Source: Rossellomorea vietnamensis
GTDB lineage: Bacteria > Bacillota > Bacilli > Bacillales > Bacillaceae_B
DNA length: 64,000 nucleotides
Assembly: GCF_025398035.1 (NCBI RefSeq)
Contig: NZ_CP104558.1
Location: 3,296,001-3,360,000 of the forward strand
Direction of reading: 5' to 3'
In this document: positions 54,256 through 62,234 of the stretch, piece by piece
Position numbering within the stretch: position 1 is the first letter of the stretch
How the letters are laid out: the number at the start of each line of letters is the position of its first letter
Made by a program: the position numbers and the translations under genes
Notes under the pieces: generated by a model
Databases searched by the model: none
Told to the model about the DNA's origin: nothing
What the model saw: the letters and a program-made list of their open reading frames with translations, nothing else

Positions 54256-54564
54256 TTACCTGTTTTGATGGATTTCAATGATTTCCTGGGCCAGCTCTTT
54301 GACGGTGATGGCGTTCATAAGATGATCCTGAGCGTGAATCAATAGAATCGTAGGATTCTCTCCTTCACCACTGGCTTCTTTTTGTAGTAATTGAGTTTGA
54401 TAGTGATGGGCCTTGTGAACTTCATCCGCTGCCTCGGCCATTTTATTCTCTGCTATGTCAAATTGTTTTTTCTTGGCAGACTGCATCGCTTCCATGGCGG
54501 AAGAGCGGGCGTTGCCGGCATGCAAGATGATATGAAATGAGATTTCTTCCAACGTTAACGTCAT
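54256..54564 (-). CDS. PTS EIIA, lactose/cellobiose/chitobiose family
   Basis: A 102-residue helical EIIA; the active His region reads HKAHHYQTQLLQ with the conserved later HAQDHLMNAIT segment. Its start overlaps the EIIC stop by 4 bases and EIIB follows within 12 bases. Typical trimeric lactose-family EIIA. Confidence 0.92.
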   Translation of the reverse strand: MTLTLEEISFHIILHAGNARSSAMEAMQSAKKKQFDIAENKMAEAADEVHKAHHYQTQLLQKEASGEGENPTILLIHAQDHLMNAITVKELAQEIIEIHQNR

Positions 54565-55853
54565 GCGATTTTATCACTCGTTTCATTGGTTTTCTTTAAT
54601 TGAGCACGTTCAGATGCGAGAAGGAATGGGATGTACATAAGTGTAGCGATGGTCAGATTCACCAGTTGAAGTGCAATTCCGGTCCAAGATCCCCCTGTCA
54701 CCAGGTATCCACTGATAATTGGCGGTGTCGTCCACGGAACGATTGCCACGGTTTTTGGTACGATCCCCAGGCTTAAAGCCAGATAAGACGTAACCGTCAG
54801 GACAACAGGAGCCAGTAAAAATGGAATGAACATCAACGGGTTCAATACGATTGGTAACCCAAAAATGACCGGTTCGTTGATATTGAAGATCCCGGGTGCG
54901 GCAGAAAGCTTTCCAACGGTGCGGTAATGCTTTGTTTTCACCACAAGGAAGATGGCGATGATCAGGGCGATGGTCGTTCCGGATCCACCCATGTACACAT
55001 ACGCGTCAAAGAATGGCTTGGTGACGATGTACGGAACATCGAAGGCACTGGTGCCGGCTGCGAAAAGCTGCTGATTTTTTTCAATTAATGGCAGGTAGAT
55101 CGGTTCGATGATCGGACCTAAAATATTTGTGCCGTGTAAGCCGAAGAACCATAAGAAATGATTTAGGAATGCGACGACGATGGCTGATGGCAGTGAGTTC
55201 GAAACAGCTTGTAACGGCTCTTGGATCAACGTAAACACGATTTCAAATAAGCTTTTTTCTGCAAGTGAAGTTAAGAGAGCTTGAATGAGACCAATAAGAA
55301 TCAAGATGATCGTGGCCGGAATCAGGGCTTTGAATGATTTCATGACCCCTTCAGGGACCCCGTCAGGCATACTGATCGTAAACTTCGAACGAATCAACAC
55401 TTTGAATAATTCGGTGACAAGGAGGGACGTGATGACGGCGACGAAGATTCCTTGGGCGCCGGTCCATGCATAGGATATTCCCCAATCCTCTGTGACCGGT
55501 GTAAGGATGATGAGTGACGCAATCGACACCAATGCAGCGGACAGCCCGTCGATATCATAGGATTTTGCTAGGTGATAACTGATGGAGGCAGCGACGAGCA
55601 GTCCAAGGATCGCGAAGGATCCGTTCCACATATTCCCGCCGACGGATTTCCAGCTTTCACCGAATACAGACACCATGAAGTTCTGAAAGGCGTCGATCGG
55701 CAGGTTATTCAATAACACCGCCAGGGATCCGACGATAATCAATGGCATGATCGAGACGAATCCATCCCGTATGGCGACCAGGTGCCTTTGCGATCCGATC
55801 CGGCCTGCAACAGGCATAAACTTACTTTCCATAAACCCCATTACTTTACTCAT
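54561..55853 (-). CDS. PTS EIIC, cellobiose/chitobiose family
   Basis: A 430-residue membrane permease of the lactose/cellobiose family. The ATG at 55853 follows GGGGGAAAG at normal spacing and gives MSKVMGFMESKFMPVAGRIG, a usual beginning; the frame from 55868 would include that site. Later signatures: GTNILGPIIEPIYLPLIE and GIFNINEPVIFGLPIVLNP. It imports and phosphorylates a beta-linked disaccharide. With the GH4 enzyme and a ChbG deacetylase gene nearby, diacetylchitobiose is a strong candidate, cellobiose the alternative. Confidence 0.9.
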   Translation of the reverse strand: MSKVMGFMESKFMPVAGRIGSQRHLVAIRDGFVSIMPLIIVGSLAVLLNNLPIDAFQNFMVSVFGESWKSVGGNMWNGSFAILGLLVAASISYHLAKSYDIDGLSAALVSIASLIILTPVTEDWGISYAWTGAQGIFVAVITSLLVTELFKVLIRSKFTISMPDGVPEGVMKSFKALIPATIILILIGLIQALLTSLAEKSLFEIVFTLIQEPLQAVSNSLPSAIVVAFLNHFLWFFGLHGTNILGPIIEPIYLPLIEKNQQLFAAGTSAFDVPYIVTKPFFDAYVYMGGSGTTIALIIAIFLVVKTKHYRTVGKLSAAPGIFNINEPVIFGLPIVLNPLMFIPFLLAPVVLTVTSYLALSLGIVPKTVAIVPWTTPPIISGYLVTGGSWTGIALQLVNLTIATLMYIPFLLASERAQLKKTNETSDKIA

Positions 55854-55876
55854 TTCTCTTTCCCCCATTTGCTAGA

Positions 55877-57184
55877 TTAATTGAATTGCGGCAAAAACTC
55901 TCTGTGAGCTTCTAATAATTCATCCACCAGCTGTCTTGCTACCCCTTCGTTCTGTACTAATGGATTCATCACCATGGCCTGATAGACATGAGTGTATTTT
56001 CCGGACCGTGCAGCCCGGATGACGAGCTCTTCGAACGCTTTCATCTGCTGGATGATTCCTTTGACAGATGCAGGAAGCGGTCCGACCGTCAGCGGTTGAG
56101 GTCCGTCCCTCGTAATGACGGAGTTCACTTCGATGACGGCGTCGTTTGGAAGGTCCGGGATAGATCCGTTGTTCATCGTGTTGACGGTTTGGATGTCGCC
56201 GGCGTTGTTGTGGATGCTCTCCATCAGGCTGCAGGCAGCATCACTGTAATAGGCACCTCCTCGATTTTCCAGTTCTTTTGGCTTTTCGTTCAACTCTTCT
56301 TTCCTATATTGTATGAAAAGTTCTTTTTCAACTTTTCGAACAACCTCTGCCCGTGTACCATTTTCGCGATAGGCTTGAAGATCTTTCTCCAATACCGCTG
56401 CCCCTTGGAAGTAGTATTGGTGATAAGGATTGGGAAGCATCCCGAGGGCTTGAAGGAATTCCTTCGACCACCCGAGTGAGACGATATTGGCGGGAGAATA
56501 ATCACCTTCTTGATGGATCAGTTTTTGTAAAACCTGACCGGTGACCTCATTGCCACGCATCCAAACCCTTTTTCCAAACACAAAATGATTCATCCCGACG
56601 AATTCGATTTGTATGTCATTTGCCGGGCAATTCATCATTTCAGCCACGCTGTTTTTCATGTTGAAGGGGATATTGCATACCCCGATGACCTTTTTATGAG
56701 GGCTGTATTTCAGTAATGCTTCCGTGACGATGCCTGCCGGATTGGTAAAATTAATGAGCCATGCGTTGGGACAAATCTTCTGGATGTCATGACAAATTTC
56801 CATCAGGACCGGTATGGTACGGAGGGCTTTGAAAATCCCGCCTGCCCCGTTGGTTTCCTGACCGATGGCTCCGTGGCTTAACGGAATCCGTTCATCTTTT
56901 TCCCTGGCAGAGAGGCCTCCCACCCTGATCTGTGTCGTCACAAAGTCAGCATCGATAAGGGCTTCCTGACGGTTGAGAGTCCACTCCAACTCAATGGGTA
57001 CACCTGACTTTCTGATCATTCGACGAGCAAATTGCCCAACGATTTCAAGCTTTTCTTTTCCGGCTTCAATGTCCACCAGGGTGATCGCTGAGACTGGGAA
57101 ATAACGATGTCTCTTGATGAATCCTTCGATGATTTCGGGGGTATAGCTTGAACCGCCTCCGATTATGACAACCTTTAGTGACAT
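55877..57184 (-). CDS. GH4 6-phospho-beta-glucosidase / phospho-chitobiase type
   Basis: A 435-residue NAD- and metal-dependent hydrolase of family 4. The Rossmann start VVIIGGGSSYTPEIIEG, the metal Cys in VIGVCNIPFNM and His in GMNHFVFGK, and INFTNPAGIVTEA are all present. It oxidises and cleaves the phosphorylated disaccharide made by the PTS. The family includes LicH/CelF and E. coli ChbF; the last is the closest functional match if the substrate is chitobiose. It heads the minus-strand operon, and a full-match cre box lies about 20 bases upstream. One codon stretch (RDGPQP) contains the 14-base GAGGGACGGACCTC sequence. Confidence 0.9.
   Translation of the reverse strand: MSLKVVIIGGGSSYTPEIIEGFIKRHRYFPVSAITLVDIEAGKEKLEIVGQFARRMIRKSGVPIELEWTLNRQEALIDADFVTTQIRVGGLSAREKDERIPLSHGAIGQETNGAGGIFKALRTIPVLMEICHDIQKICPNAWLINFTNPAGIVTEALLKYSPHKKVIGVCNIPFNMKNSVAEMMNCPANDIQIEFVGMNHFVFGKRVWMRGNEVTGQVLQKLIHQEGDYSPANIVSLGWSKEFLQALGMLPNPYHQYYFQGAAVLEKDLQAYRENGTRAEVVRKVEKELFIQYRKEELNEKPKELENRGGAYYSDAACSLMESIHNNAGDIQTVNTMNNGSIPDLPNDAVIEVNSVITRDGPQPLTVGPLPASVKGIIQQMKAFEELVIRAARSGKYTHVYQAMVMNPLVQNEGVARQLVDELLEAHREFLPQFN
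56098..56111 (-). repeat. GAGGGACGGACCTC sequence inside the GH4 coding region
   Basis: Exact match of 14 bases to the dispersed repeat core, encoding part of TRDGPQ in frame. That residue stretch is conserved in GH4 enzymes, so this may be coincidence or a place where the repeat and the coding sequence happen to agree. Confidence 0.4.
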
Positions 57185-57204
57185 TCTGTCGAGCTCCTTT
57201 CATC

Positions 57205-57219
57205 ATGAAAGCGATTTCT
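57205..57219 (-). promoter_or_regulatory. CcpA cre box upstream of PTS operon
   Basis: ATGAAAGCGATTTCT fits WTGNAANCGNWNNCW at all fixed positions. It lies 20-35 bases before the GH4 start on the minus-strand operon, consistent with repression by CcpA. Confidence 0.7.
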
Positions 57220-57261
57220 ATTTTTTTATAATGTATCATACAAATTTATACTCGTCTATAT

Positions 57262-57317
57262 ATTGTAATAACAAATTTTAAAATTATGACTATATCCTGT
57301 TTATTTGTAATAACAAA
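57262..57317. promoter_or_regulatory. Two GntR operators between divergent promoters
   Basis: ATTGTAATAACAAA (57262-57275) and TTTGTAATAACAAA (57304-57317) are near-palindromes 42 bases apart (four helical turns). A third palindrome, TGTTATAACA, is at 57366-57375 just before the GntR ribosome binding site. These suit a HutC-type GntR dimer and would control both directions. Confidence 0.68.
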
Positions 57318-57407
57318 TTGATTTATATGATAAAATAAATAGGAATAGAGAAATGAACGTGAATGTGTTATAACAAGTGTAGGAAGAAAGTGGAAGGGAG
57401 AAACAGA

Positions 57408-58133
57408 ATGAAAGAGACACAAGAACCGAAAGCCCTGCATTCACATGTGAAGGAAGAAATCATTGAAATGATTAAAAATAAAGAATACGAGCCGAATACA
57501 AAATTGCCGACAGAGGCAGAGTTTTGTGACAAGTTCAATGTCAGCCGCACAACCATCCGGACGGCTCTCCAGCAGCTGACCCTTGAAGGTTACGTGTATC
57601 GGGAACAGGGGAGGGGAACCTTCGTCGCTGAACAAAAAGTCAGTCAGATCCTTTCCTCGACCATTGATAACTATACAGAACAATTGCGATTGCAGGGGAA
57701 AAGGCCGAAGATCAAAGTGATCAGTTTGAATGTGATTCCGGCTGAATCCACCGTGGAAAAAACACTGGAATTGAAGAATGGGGATCCGGTCAATCGATTG
57801 GAAAGGATCCGTTATTCAGACGGACTCCCCCTGCAGTATGAGGTAGCGTATCTGCCTTGGTACAAAACACCGGGACTGGATAAAGAAGAATGTGAGAAAT
57901 CCCTCTACAAACTGCTGGAAACACAGTTTGAGTTGACCATTAAAAAAACCGTCGAAACGATCGAGCTGTTTTTAGCAGATGAACGAGTGGCCGAGAAGCT
58001 TGAAGTACCAGAGGGGACACCGTGCTTTATGATTGAAACGACAGCTTATGTTGAAGACGGCTCCGTCATTGAATTTTCCAAAGCAGTCTTTAGAGGAGAT
58101 AAAGCGAGTTTTCTTGTCGAAAGAACCTATTAG
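57408..58133 (+). CDS. GntR/HutC-family regulator (UTRA domain) of the PTS locus
   Basis: A 241-residue regulator. The ATG at 57408 follows GGAAGGGAG. Winged HTH in residues about 10-75 (PNTKLPTEAEFCDKFNVSRTTIRTALQQL split around residue 40), then a UTRA effector domain (QILSSTIDNYTEQLRLQG onward), as in GmuR, TreR and NagR, which sense phosphorylated sugars. It is divergent from the GH4-PTS operon and 21 bases ahead of chbG. The paired TTTGTnATnACAAA sites upstream are its likely operators. Confidence 0.88.
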   Translation: MKETQEPKALHSHVKEEIIEMIKNKEYEPNTKLPTEAEFCDKFNVSRTTIRTALQQLTLEGYVYREQGRGTFVAEQKVSQILSSTIDNYTEQLRLQGKRPKIKVISLNVIPAESTVEKTLELKNGDPVNRLERIRYSDGLPLQYEVAYLPWYKTPGLDKEECEKSLYKLLETQFELTIKKTVETIELFLADERVAEKLEVPEGTPCFMIETTAYVEDGSVIEFSKAVFRGDKASFLVERTY

Positions 58134-58154
58134 AGAAAAAGGGGATGGGGGCTT

Positions 58155-58838
58155 ATGAGGAACGTCATCATCAATGCCGATGATTTTGGATTATGTCGAG
58201 GGGTGAACTACGGCATCCTTGATAGTCACAAGTTTGGCATCGTCAACTCTACGACGATGCTTGTGAATATGCCTGGGACGGAGCATGCTGTGGAATTGGC
58301 GCGGCTTTATCCGAAATTACGTGTGGGCATCCATTTGACGCTGACCTGTGGGAGACCGGTTTCTGGTGAAGTTTCGTCTTTGGTAGATGAAAGAGGATTT
58401 TTCCGATACACGAGCAGGGTTTTCGAAGAAAAGGAGATTGATGTGGATGAGGTGGAAGTGGAATGGACGTCGCAGATTGACCGGTTTTTATCATTCGGCC
58501 TGCCTCTTTCCCATATCGATAGTCATCATCATGTACATAGCTTCCAACCTTTGATTCCCGTGGTGAAGAGGTTGTCGGAGAGATACGCTGTGCCGGTCAG
58601 GAATGCATTTGGAAATGACGTTGAAGGTAAGAACCTGTTGACCGATCGATTTTCCATGGAATTTTATGGAGAAGGGGTGTCGGTGGAAGGGTTTAAGCGG
58701 ATCTTGGACAGCGGGAATCAGACTCTTGAGATTATGTGTCATCCGGCGTATGTTGATTCATTTTTGAAAGAGAATTCCTCTTATTGTGAGCAGAGGTTGA
58801 GGGAATTGGATGTGTTGACGAGTGATGATTTGTTATAA
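58155..58838 (+). CDS. chbG: ChbG/YdjC-family carbohydrate deacetylase
   Basis: A 227-residue polysaccharide-deacetylase-like enzyme of the YdjC/ChbG family. Metal and catalytic motifs: INADDFGLCRGVNYGI (Asp pair), GIHLTLTCGRPV, SHIDSHHHVHS and a later MCHPAYVD. In E. coli ChbG removes one acetyl group from diacetylchitobiose-6-phosphate, needed before ChbF acts and for induction. Its presence beside a GH4/PTS locus is the best argument that the substrate is a chitin disaccharide. GGGGATGGGGG precedes the ATG. The stop codon lies within a perfect palindrome resembling the GntR operator. Confidence 0.9.
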   Translation: MRNVIINADDFGLCRGVNYGILDSHKFGIVNSTTMLVNMPGTEHAVELARLYPKLRVGIHLTLTCGRPVSGEVSSLVDERGFFRYTSRVFEEKEIDVDEVEVEWTSQIDRFLSFGLPLSHIDSHHHVHSFQPLIPVVKRLSERYAVPVRNAFGNDVEGKNLLTDRFSMEFYGEGVSVEGFKRILDSGNQTLEIMCHPAYVDSFLKENSSYCEQRLRELDVLTSDDLL

Positions 58839-58843
58839 CAAAT
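58828..58843. promoter_or_regulatory. Perfect palindrome resembling the GntR operator at the chbG stop
   Basis: ATTTGTTATAACAAAT is a perfect 16-bp palindrome with the same TTTGT...ACAAA arms as the sites at 57262-57317. It overlaps the stop codon, far from a promoter, so it might act as an auxiliary site for looping or be chance. Confidence 0.4.
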
Positions 58844-58847
58844 AAGA

Positions 58848-58874
58848 AGAGCGAGGGGAGAATCCCCTCGCTCT
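58848..58874. terminator. Hairpin between convergent chbG and GH94 genes
   Basis: AGAGCGAGGGGA pairs perfectly with TCCCCTCGCTCT over 3 bases. The T tails are poor on both sides, but position supports a bidirectional terminator. Confidence 0.6.
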
Positions 58875-58882
58875 ATTAGTGA

Positions 58883-61800
58883 TTAGATGAATAGCTCAAT
58901 GATATTGGATTCCTTATGAAGCCATTTTTTAAGCTCCTGCTTTTCCAATTTAACCCCGCCTTGACGATAACGGTTGGTCACTGGTTCAAAAGGAACTTCC
59001 TCCCCGTTTACCACAATCCGTTTTGTATCAGATTTCCCAAGGTGATAAACAAACGTAACAGGGTTGTTCATAATCTCGAAGTCCAATCTCAATCCAACTA
59101 GATGGTCTGGCAGCACGGGATCGATGATCAAATCTTCCCCTTCCTGGCGAACACCCAAACAATTTGAAATCAGCTGGTTCATATAGATTCCCGGTCCGCT
59201 GGAGTAGATTCTCCATCCGCCTTTCACGGGTACGCTTCCGTCACGGAGTTCGTTGAAACGTTCCTGTGCTTCATAACGGGTATCGAATTTACCGTCCGAG
59301 CTGCTGAAGTATGCATTGCTTTGTCTTCTTTCCGCGTTCGGGACGACGTCTTTCAGACCGATCGGGTTGATGATTTGTAATCCTTGCCACACTTCATCGG
59401 TTTTCCCGAGCTTCGCCATGGCTTCTACATACCTGATATGAGCGTGGACGTATTGAAGTCCGATTTCACGGCCGAAATTGGAAGCCTGTTCGGCACGTTT
59501 AAAGTGTGTACTTACTCCACCTTCATACTTGGCGGGACGATTCATCAAGCGCACGCCGTCGGGACAGTACAGATGCTCTTTGACCAACTGATAATGAGAG
59601 TTTGCCTGCTCAGGTGTGAATAATTCTGAAATGATGCTCCGGTTCATGGGCAGCAGGCGGTAATGAATACCGGTCTTTGTATCTGTTGGGTGGACCATGA
59701 ACTCTGGGCTACCCGGCTCTTCCATATAAACAAACCCAGGGATGACCTCATCCTTTAGAATGTAGGTGTTGAAATCCTTCTGTATTCCACGTGCCAATGC
59801 ACCGATTTCCTGTGCTTCCTCCTCGAATGTACCTTCAAGGACCGTTTCCAATTTCACAAGTACCTGATACGTAAGGGCCACGGTCCAGCTGCTTGCCATG
59901 TATTTCTTCAATTGAGCGTTGGCAGGCTGCAAGGTATCGTCCCAATCTCCATCACCATAGGAAGATAAGAAGGTGTCGTGGAGGAAATTCTCCTTGATGT
60001 AGGAGATTTCTTTTTGAATATGGTGAAGCAGTGTTTCTTTTTCCTCAGTAAAACCAAATCCGTTCCGTTCTGTATATGGGATTGTTTCGTTCAGAATGCT
60101 GTAATCGTTCGTAGCTGCAATGTAGTCGCCGACGACTTTCAGCGGCCAGACGATGATATCCCCGTGGCTGTCGTCCTGCTGGAATTTGTAGTACCGGTCA
60201 AACATGAACCACTGCGGCCAGTTTCCGTCATCTTCATACTGATGGGAGTAGACGGTTTGAATGATTTCTTTGACCGATTGATAATTTTGAGTCGCCATGA
60301 AGTATTCCGTCGGCCCCTGGCATACGTCGCGGGTTCCCCAAGCTGCTCCGCCGTATTGTTCCAGTCCGTGGGGGACGGAATAATGCACGAGCATATTATG
60401 GGTGTACCACCATGCGAGTGCGTTCACTTTTTCCAATTCCGCGGGTACTTGCTCCCCTAATGAGAGTTTGAATCCGTTCATGACCTGATGATAATAGGCG
60501 CGATACGTTTCGATTTCGCCTTGCATATCCCGTTTTGTAAACGATTGTTCTTCCCCGTGGATCAATCCTTGGATCGTCATCTTCCACACGGCTGTTTCAC
60601 TTACATCCATCACGATCAGTGATGCGGAATTTTGTTCGACATTCTGTGCGATTCTTTCTTCATTTCCGACCTCGATGGAGGCACCATCGACTTTCATTCG
60701 ATAGCTTAATCCCGGGAAAATCCCGCTGCTCTCAGATTGACGGTCTGCCGTTATTTTCAACCCATTTTCCTCTTCTTCCACATGAAACCCGACTTCATAT
60801 TCGTGGTTGTTCATCGTTACCTGGTTCGTGACAAGGTAGCGGTAGTGACGGTTGTTTTTTGATTCCACATGAAGCGTGATTTCCGGTGAATCGACGACGG
60901 TGTAGTTAGTGACGATGATCGTATCATCAGCCGTTTTATAGTACCAGCGGGCATAGTTGAATCCAAGTTCAAACATGGACGGCATGGCAAGTAATCGATA
61001 CGATCCGCCCGACTCGATGTAAATTCGCTGACCGGACGTTTTCATCACGTTCAGATGATTTCGTTGATTCGTCATCATCTTGTTGAAGGACGTGTTGCCG
61101 ACAACGAGCTGTGAATTGAATAATCCATACATGAATGAAGTGGTGGTGATGGTATCTTCTTTCAGTTGATGGTTCTTTCCTGACATCAGAATATGCCCAT
61201 GGGGTCTTTCCGTCATCAATTCTTTTTCTTTCAATACGACATGTTCATGGGTTTCAGTGAAGAAGGAGAGGAGTGAATCTCCTTCGCGCTCTTCATTACG
61301 TCTGGCAGGGAAATAGGCGCCCACTTCTTCCTCAGTCATGGATAGGGTAGAAAGTGGCTTACCGAATTCCGGGTTCAAACGTACTTGCTCTTTTAATGGA
61401 GCGAATTCAGAATGAACCTGTGCCGCTTCTTGCCATGCGGCTTCTATTTCTTCCTGAAACTCCAATGCGGTAATGGCGGCTTCATGATTTTCTTTGAAGG
61501 CGCCGTAGAACACAATATGCGTCGACCCGTACAGTCGTATTTTTTCCGATTGAAGTGCTGTATAAGCAAACTCATATTGGTAGACTTCGTTTGGAAGGGT
61601 GGCGCTTTTTAATGCTTCTGGCTCATTTATATCTTTATATGTCAGTCCATAAAATTGAAATCCGTCAGTGGAGTAGCCGATTGTCTTTCCAAGGGATCCC
61701 TGTTGAATATAGGGGAATCCGCTTGATTGGGGCTGGTTTTGCCGGGAGCAAAGGACGTAGCCTTTCTCTTCATCCTGGAACACTTTATGGTCGATGTACT

Positions 61801-62215
61801 GTGACATATAGGCTTCGTTGGAACGAACGGCCCCAATGTCTGCAAGGCCGAGGTCCTGTCCGTAAATGACGTCTACTTCAGCATTTGTCCCATCAAGTCT
61901 CACATCCCAGAACCATACGCCTTTTCCGGTTAGGGTGAACGTGACTTCGTATGAAATCGTTTCATATGATCCCGTCCATTTGACCTGTGATTCAGCAAAT
62001 TGAACGGTGCTTGATGACTTCACCCCGATCAGAGGGATGGAGTGGATTTCTGCAGCTTCATGAATACGCAGATACAGATTATTGAGTGAGCCGTCGATCG
62101 GGTTTGTCATTAACTGATTGATCATATTCTGTTTATGTGTGACGGTGAAAAGGTCACCGGTTTTTAAAAATTCCAATTGAAGATCCCCTGCTGTTACTTG
62201 AACATGTGAATGCAT
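58883..62215 (-). CDS. GH94 phosphorylase, probable 1,2-beta-oligoglucan phosphorylase
   Basis: An 1110-residue protein with an N-terminal beta-sandwich region, a helical linker and an (alpha/alpha)6 barrel. Barrel sequences GTRDVCQGPTEYFMA (about residue 630), DGNWPQWFMFDRY and the catalytic general-acid region SYGDGDWDDTLQP (about 755) are those of family GH94 phosphorylases. The length and the next-door GH3 gene match the Listeria innocua pair Lin1839 (1,2-beta-oligoglucan phosphorylase) and Lin1840 (sophorose-active beta-glucosidase). It would split sophoro-oligosaccharides with phosphate to alpha-glucose-1-phosphate in the cytoplasm. Cellobiose or chitobiose phosphorylases are shorter (about 800). 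The substrate is inferred from memory of that pair. Confidence 0.75.
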   Translation of the reverse strand: MHSHVQVTAGDLQLEFLKTGDLFTVTHKQNMINQLMTNPIDGSLNNLYLRIHEAAEIHSIPLIGVKSSSTVQFAESQVKWTGSYETISYEVTFTLTGKGVWFWDVRLDGTNAEVDVIYGQDLGLADIGAVRSNEAYMSQYIDHKVFQDEEKGYVLCSRQNQPQSSGFPYIQQGSLGKTIGYSTDGFQFYGLTYKDINEPEALKSATLPNEVYQYEFAYTALQSEKIRLYGSTHIVFYGAFKENHEAAITALEFQEEIEAAWQEAAQVHSEFAPLKEQVRLNPEFGKPLSTLSMTEEEVGAYFPARRNEEREGDSLLSFFTETHEHVVLKEKELMTERPHGHILMSGKNHQLKEDTITTTSFMYGLFNSQLVVGNTSFNKMMTNQRNHLNVMKTSGQRIYIESGGSYRLLAMPSMFELGFNYARWYYKTADDTIIVTNYTVVDSPEITLHVESKNNRHYRYLVTNQVTMNNHEYEVGFHVEEEENGLKITADRQSESSGIFPGLSYRMKVDGASIEVGNEERIAQNVEQNSASLIVMDVSETAVWKMTIQGLIHGEEQSFTKRDMQGEIETYRAYYHQVMNGFKLSLGEQVPAELEKVNALAWWYTHNMLVHYSVPHGLEQYGGAAWGTRDVCQGPTEYFMATQNYQSVKEIIQTVYSHQYEDDGNWPQWFMFDRYYKFQQDDSHGDIIVWPLKVVGDYIAATNDYSILNETIPYTERNGFGFTEEKETLLHHIQKEISYIKENFLHDTFLSSYGDGDWDDTLQPANAQLKKYMASSWTVALTYQVLVKLETVLEGTFEEEAQEIGALARGIQKDFNTYILKDEVIPGFVYMEEPGSPEFMVHPTDTKTGIHYRLLPMNRSIISELFTPEQANSHYQLVKEHLYCPDGVRLMNRPAKYEGGVSTHFKRAEQASNFGREIGLQYVHAHIRYVEAMAKLGKTDEVWQGLQIINPIGLKDVVPNAERRQSNAYFSSSDGKFDTRYEAQERFNELRDGSVPVKGGWRIYSSGPGIYMNQLISNCLGVRQEGEDLIIDPVLPDHLVGLRLDFEIMNNPVTFVYHLGKSDTKRIVVNGEEVPFEPVTNRYRQGGVKLEKQELKKWLHKESNIIELFI

Positions 62216-62234
62216 CGTTTTCCCCTCGATTCTT

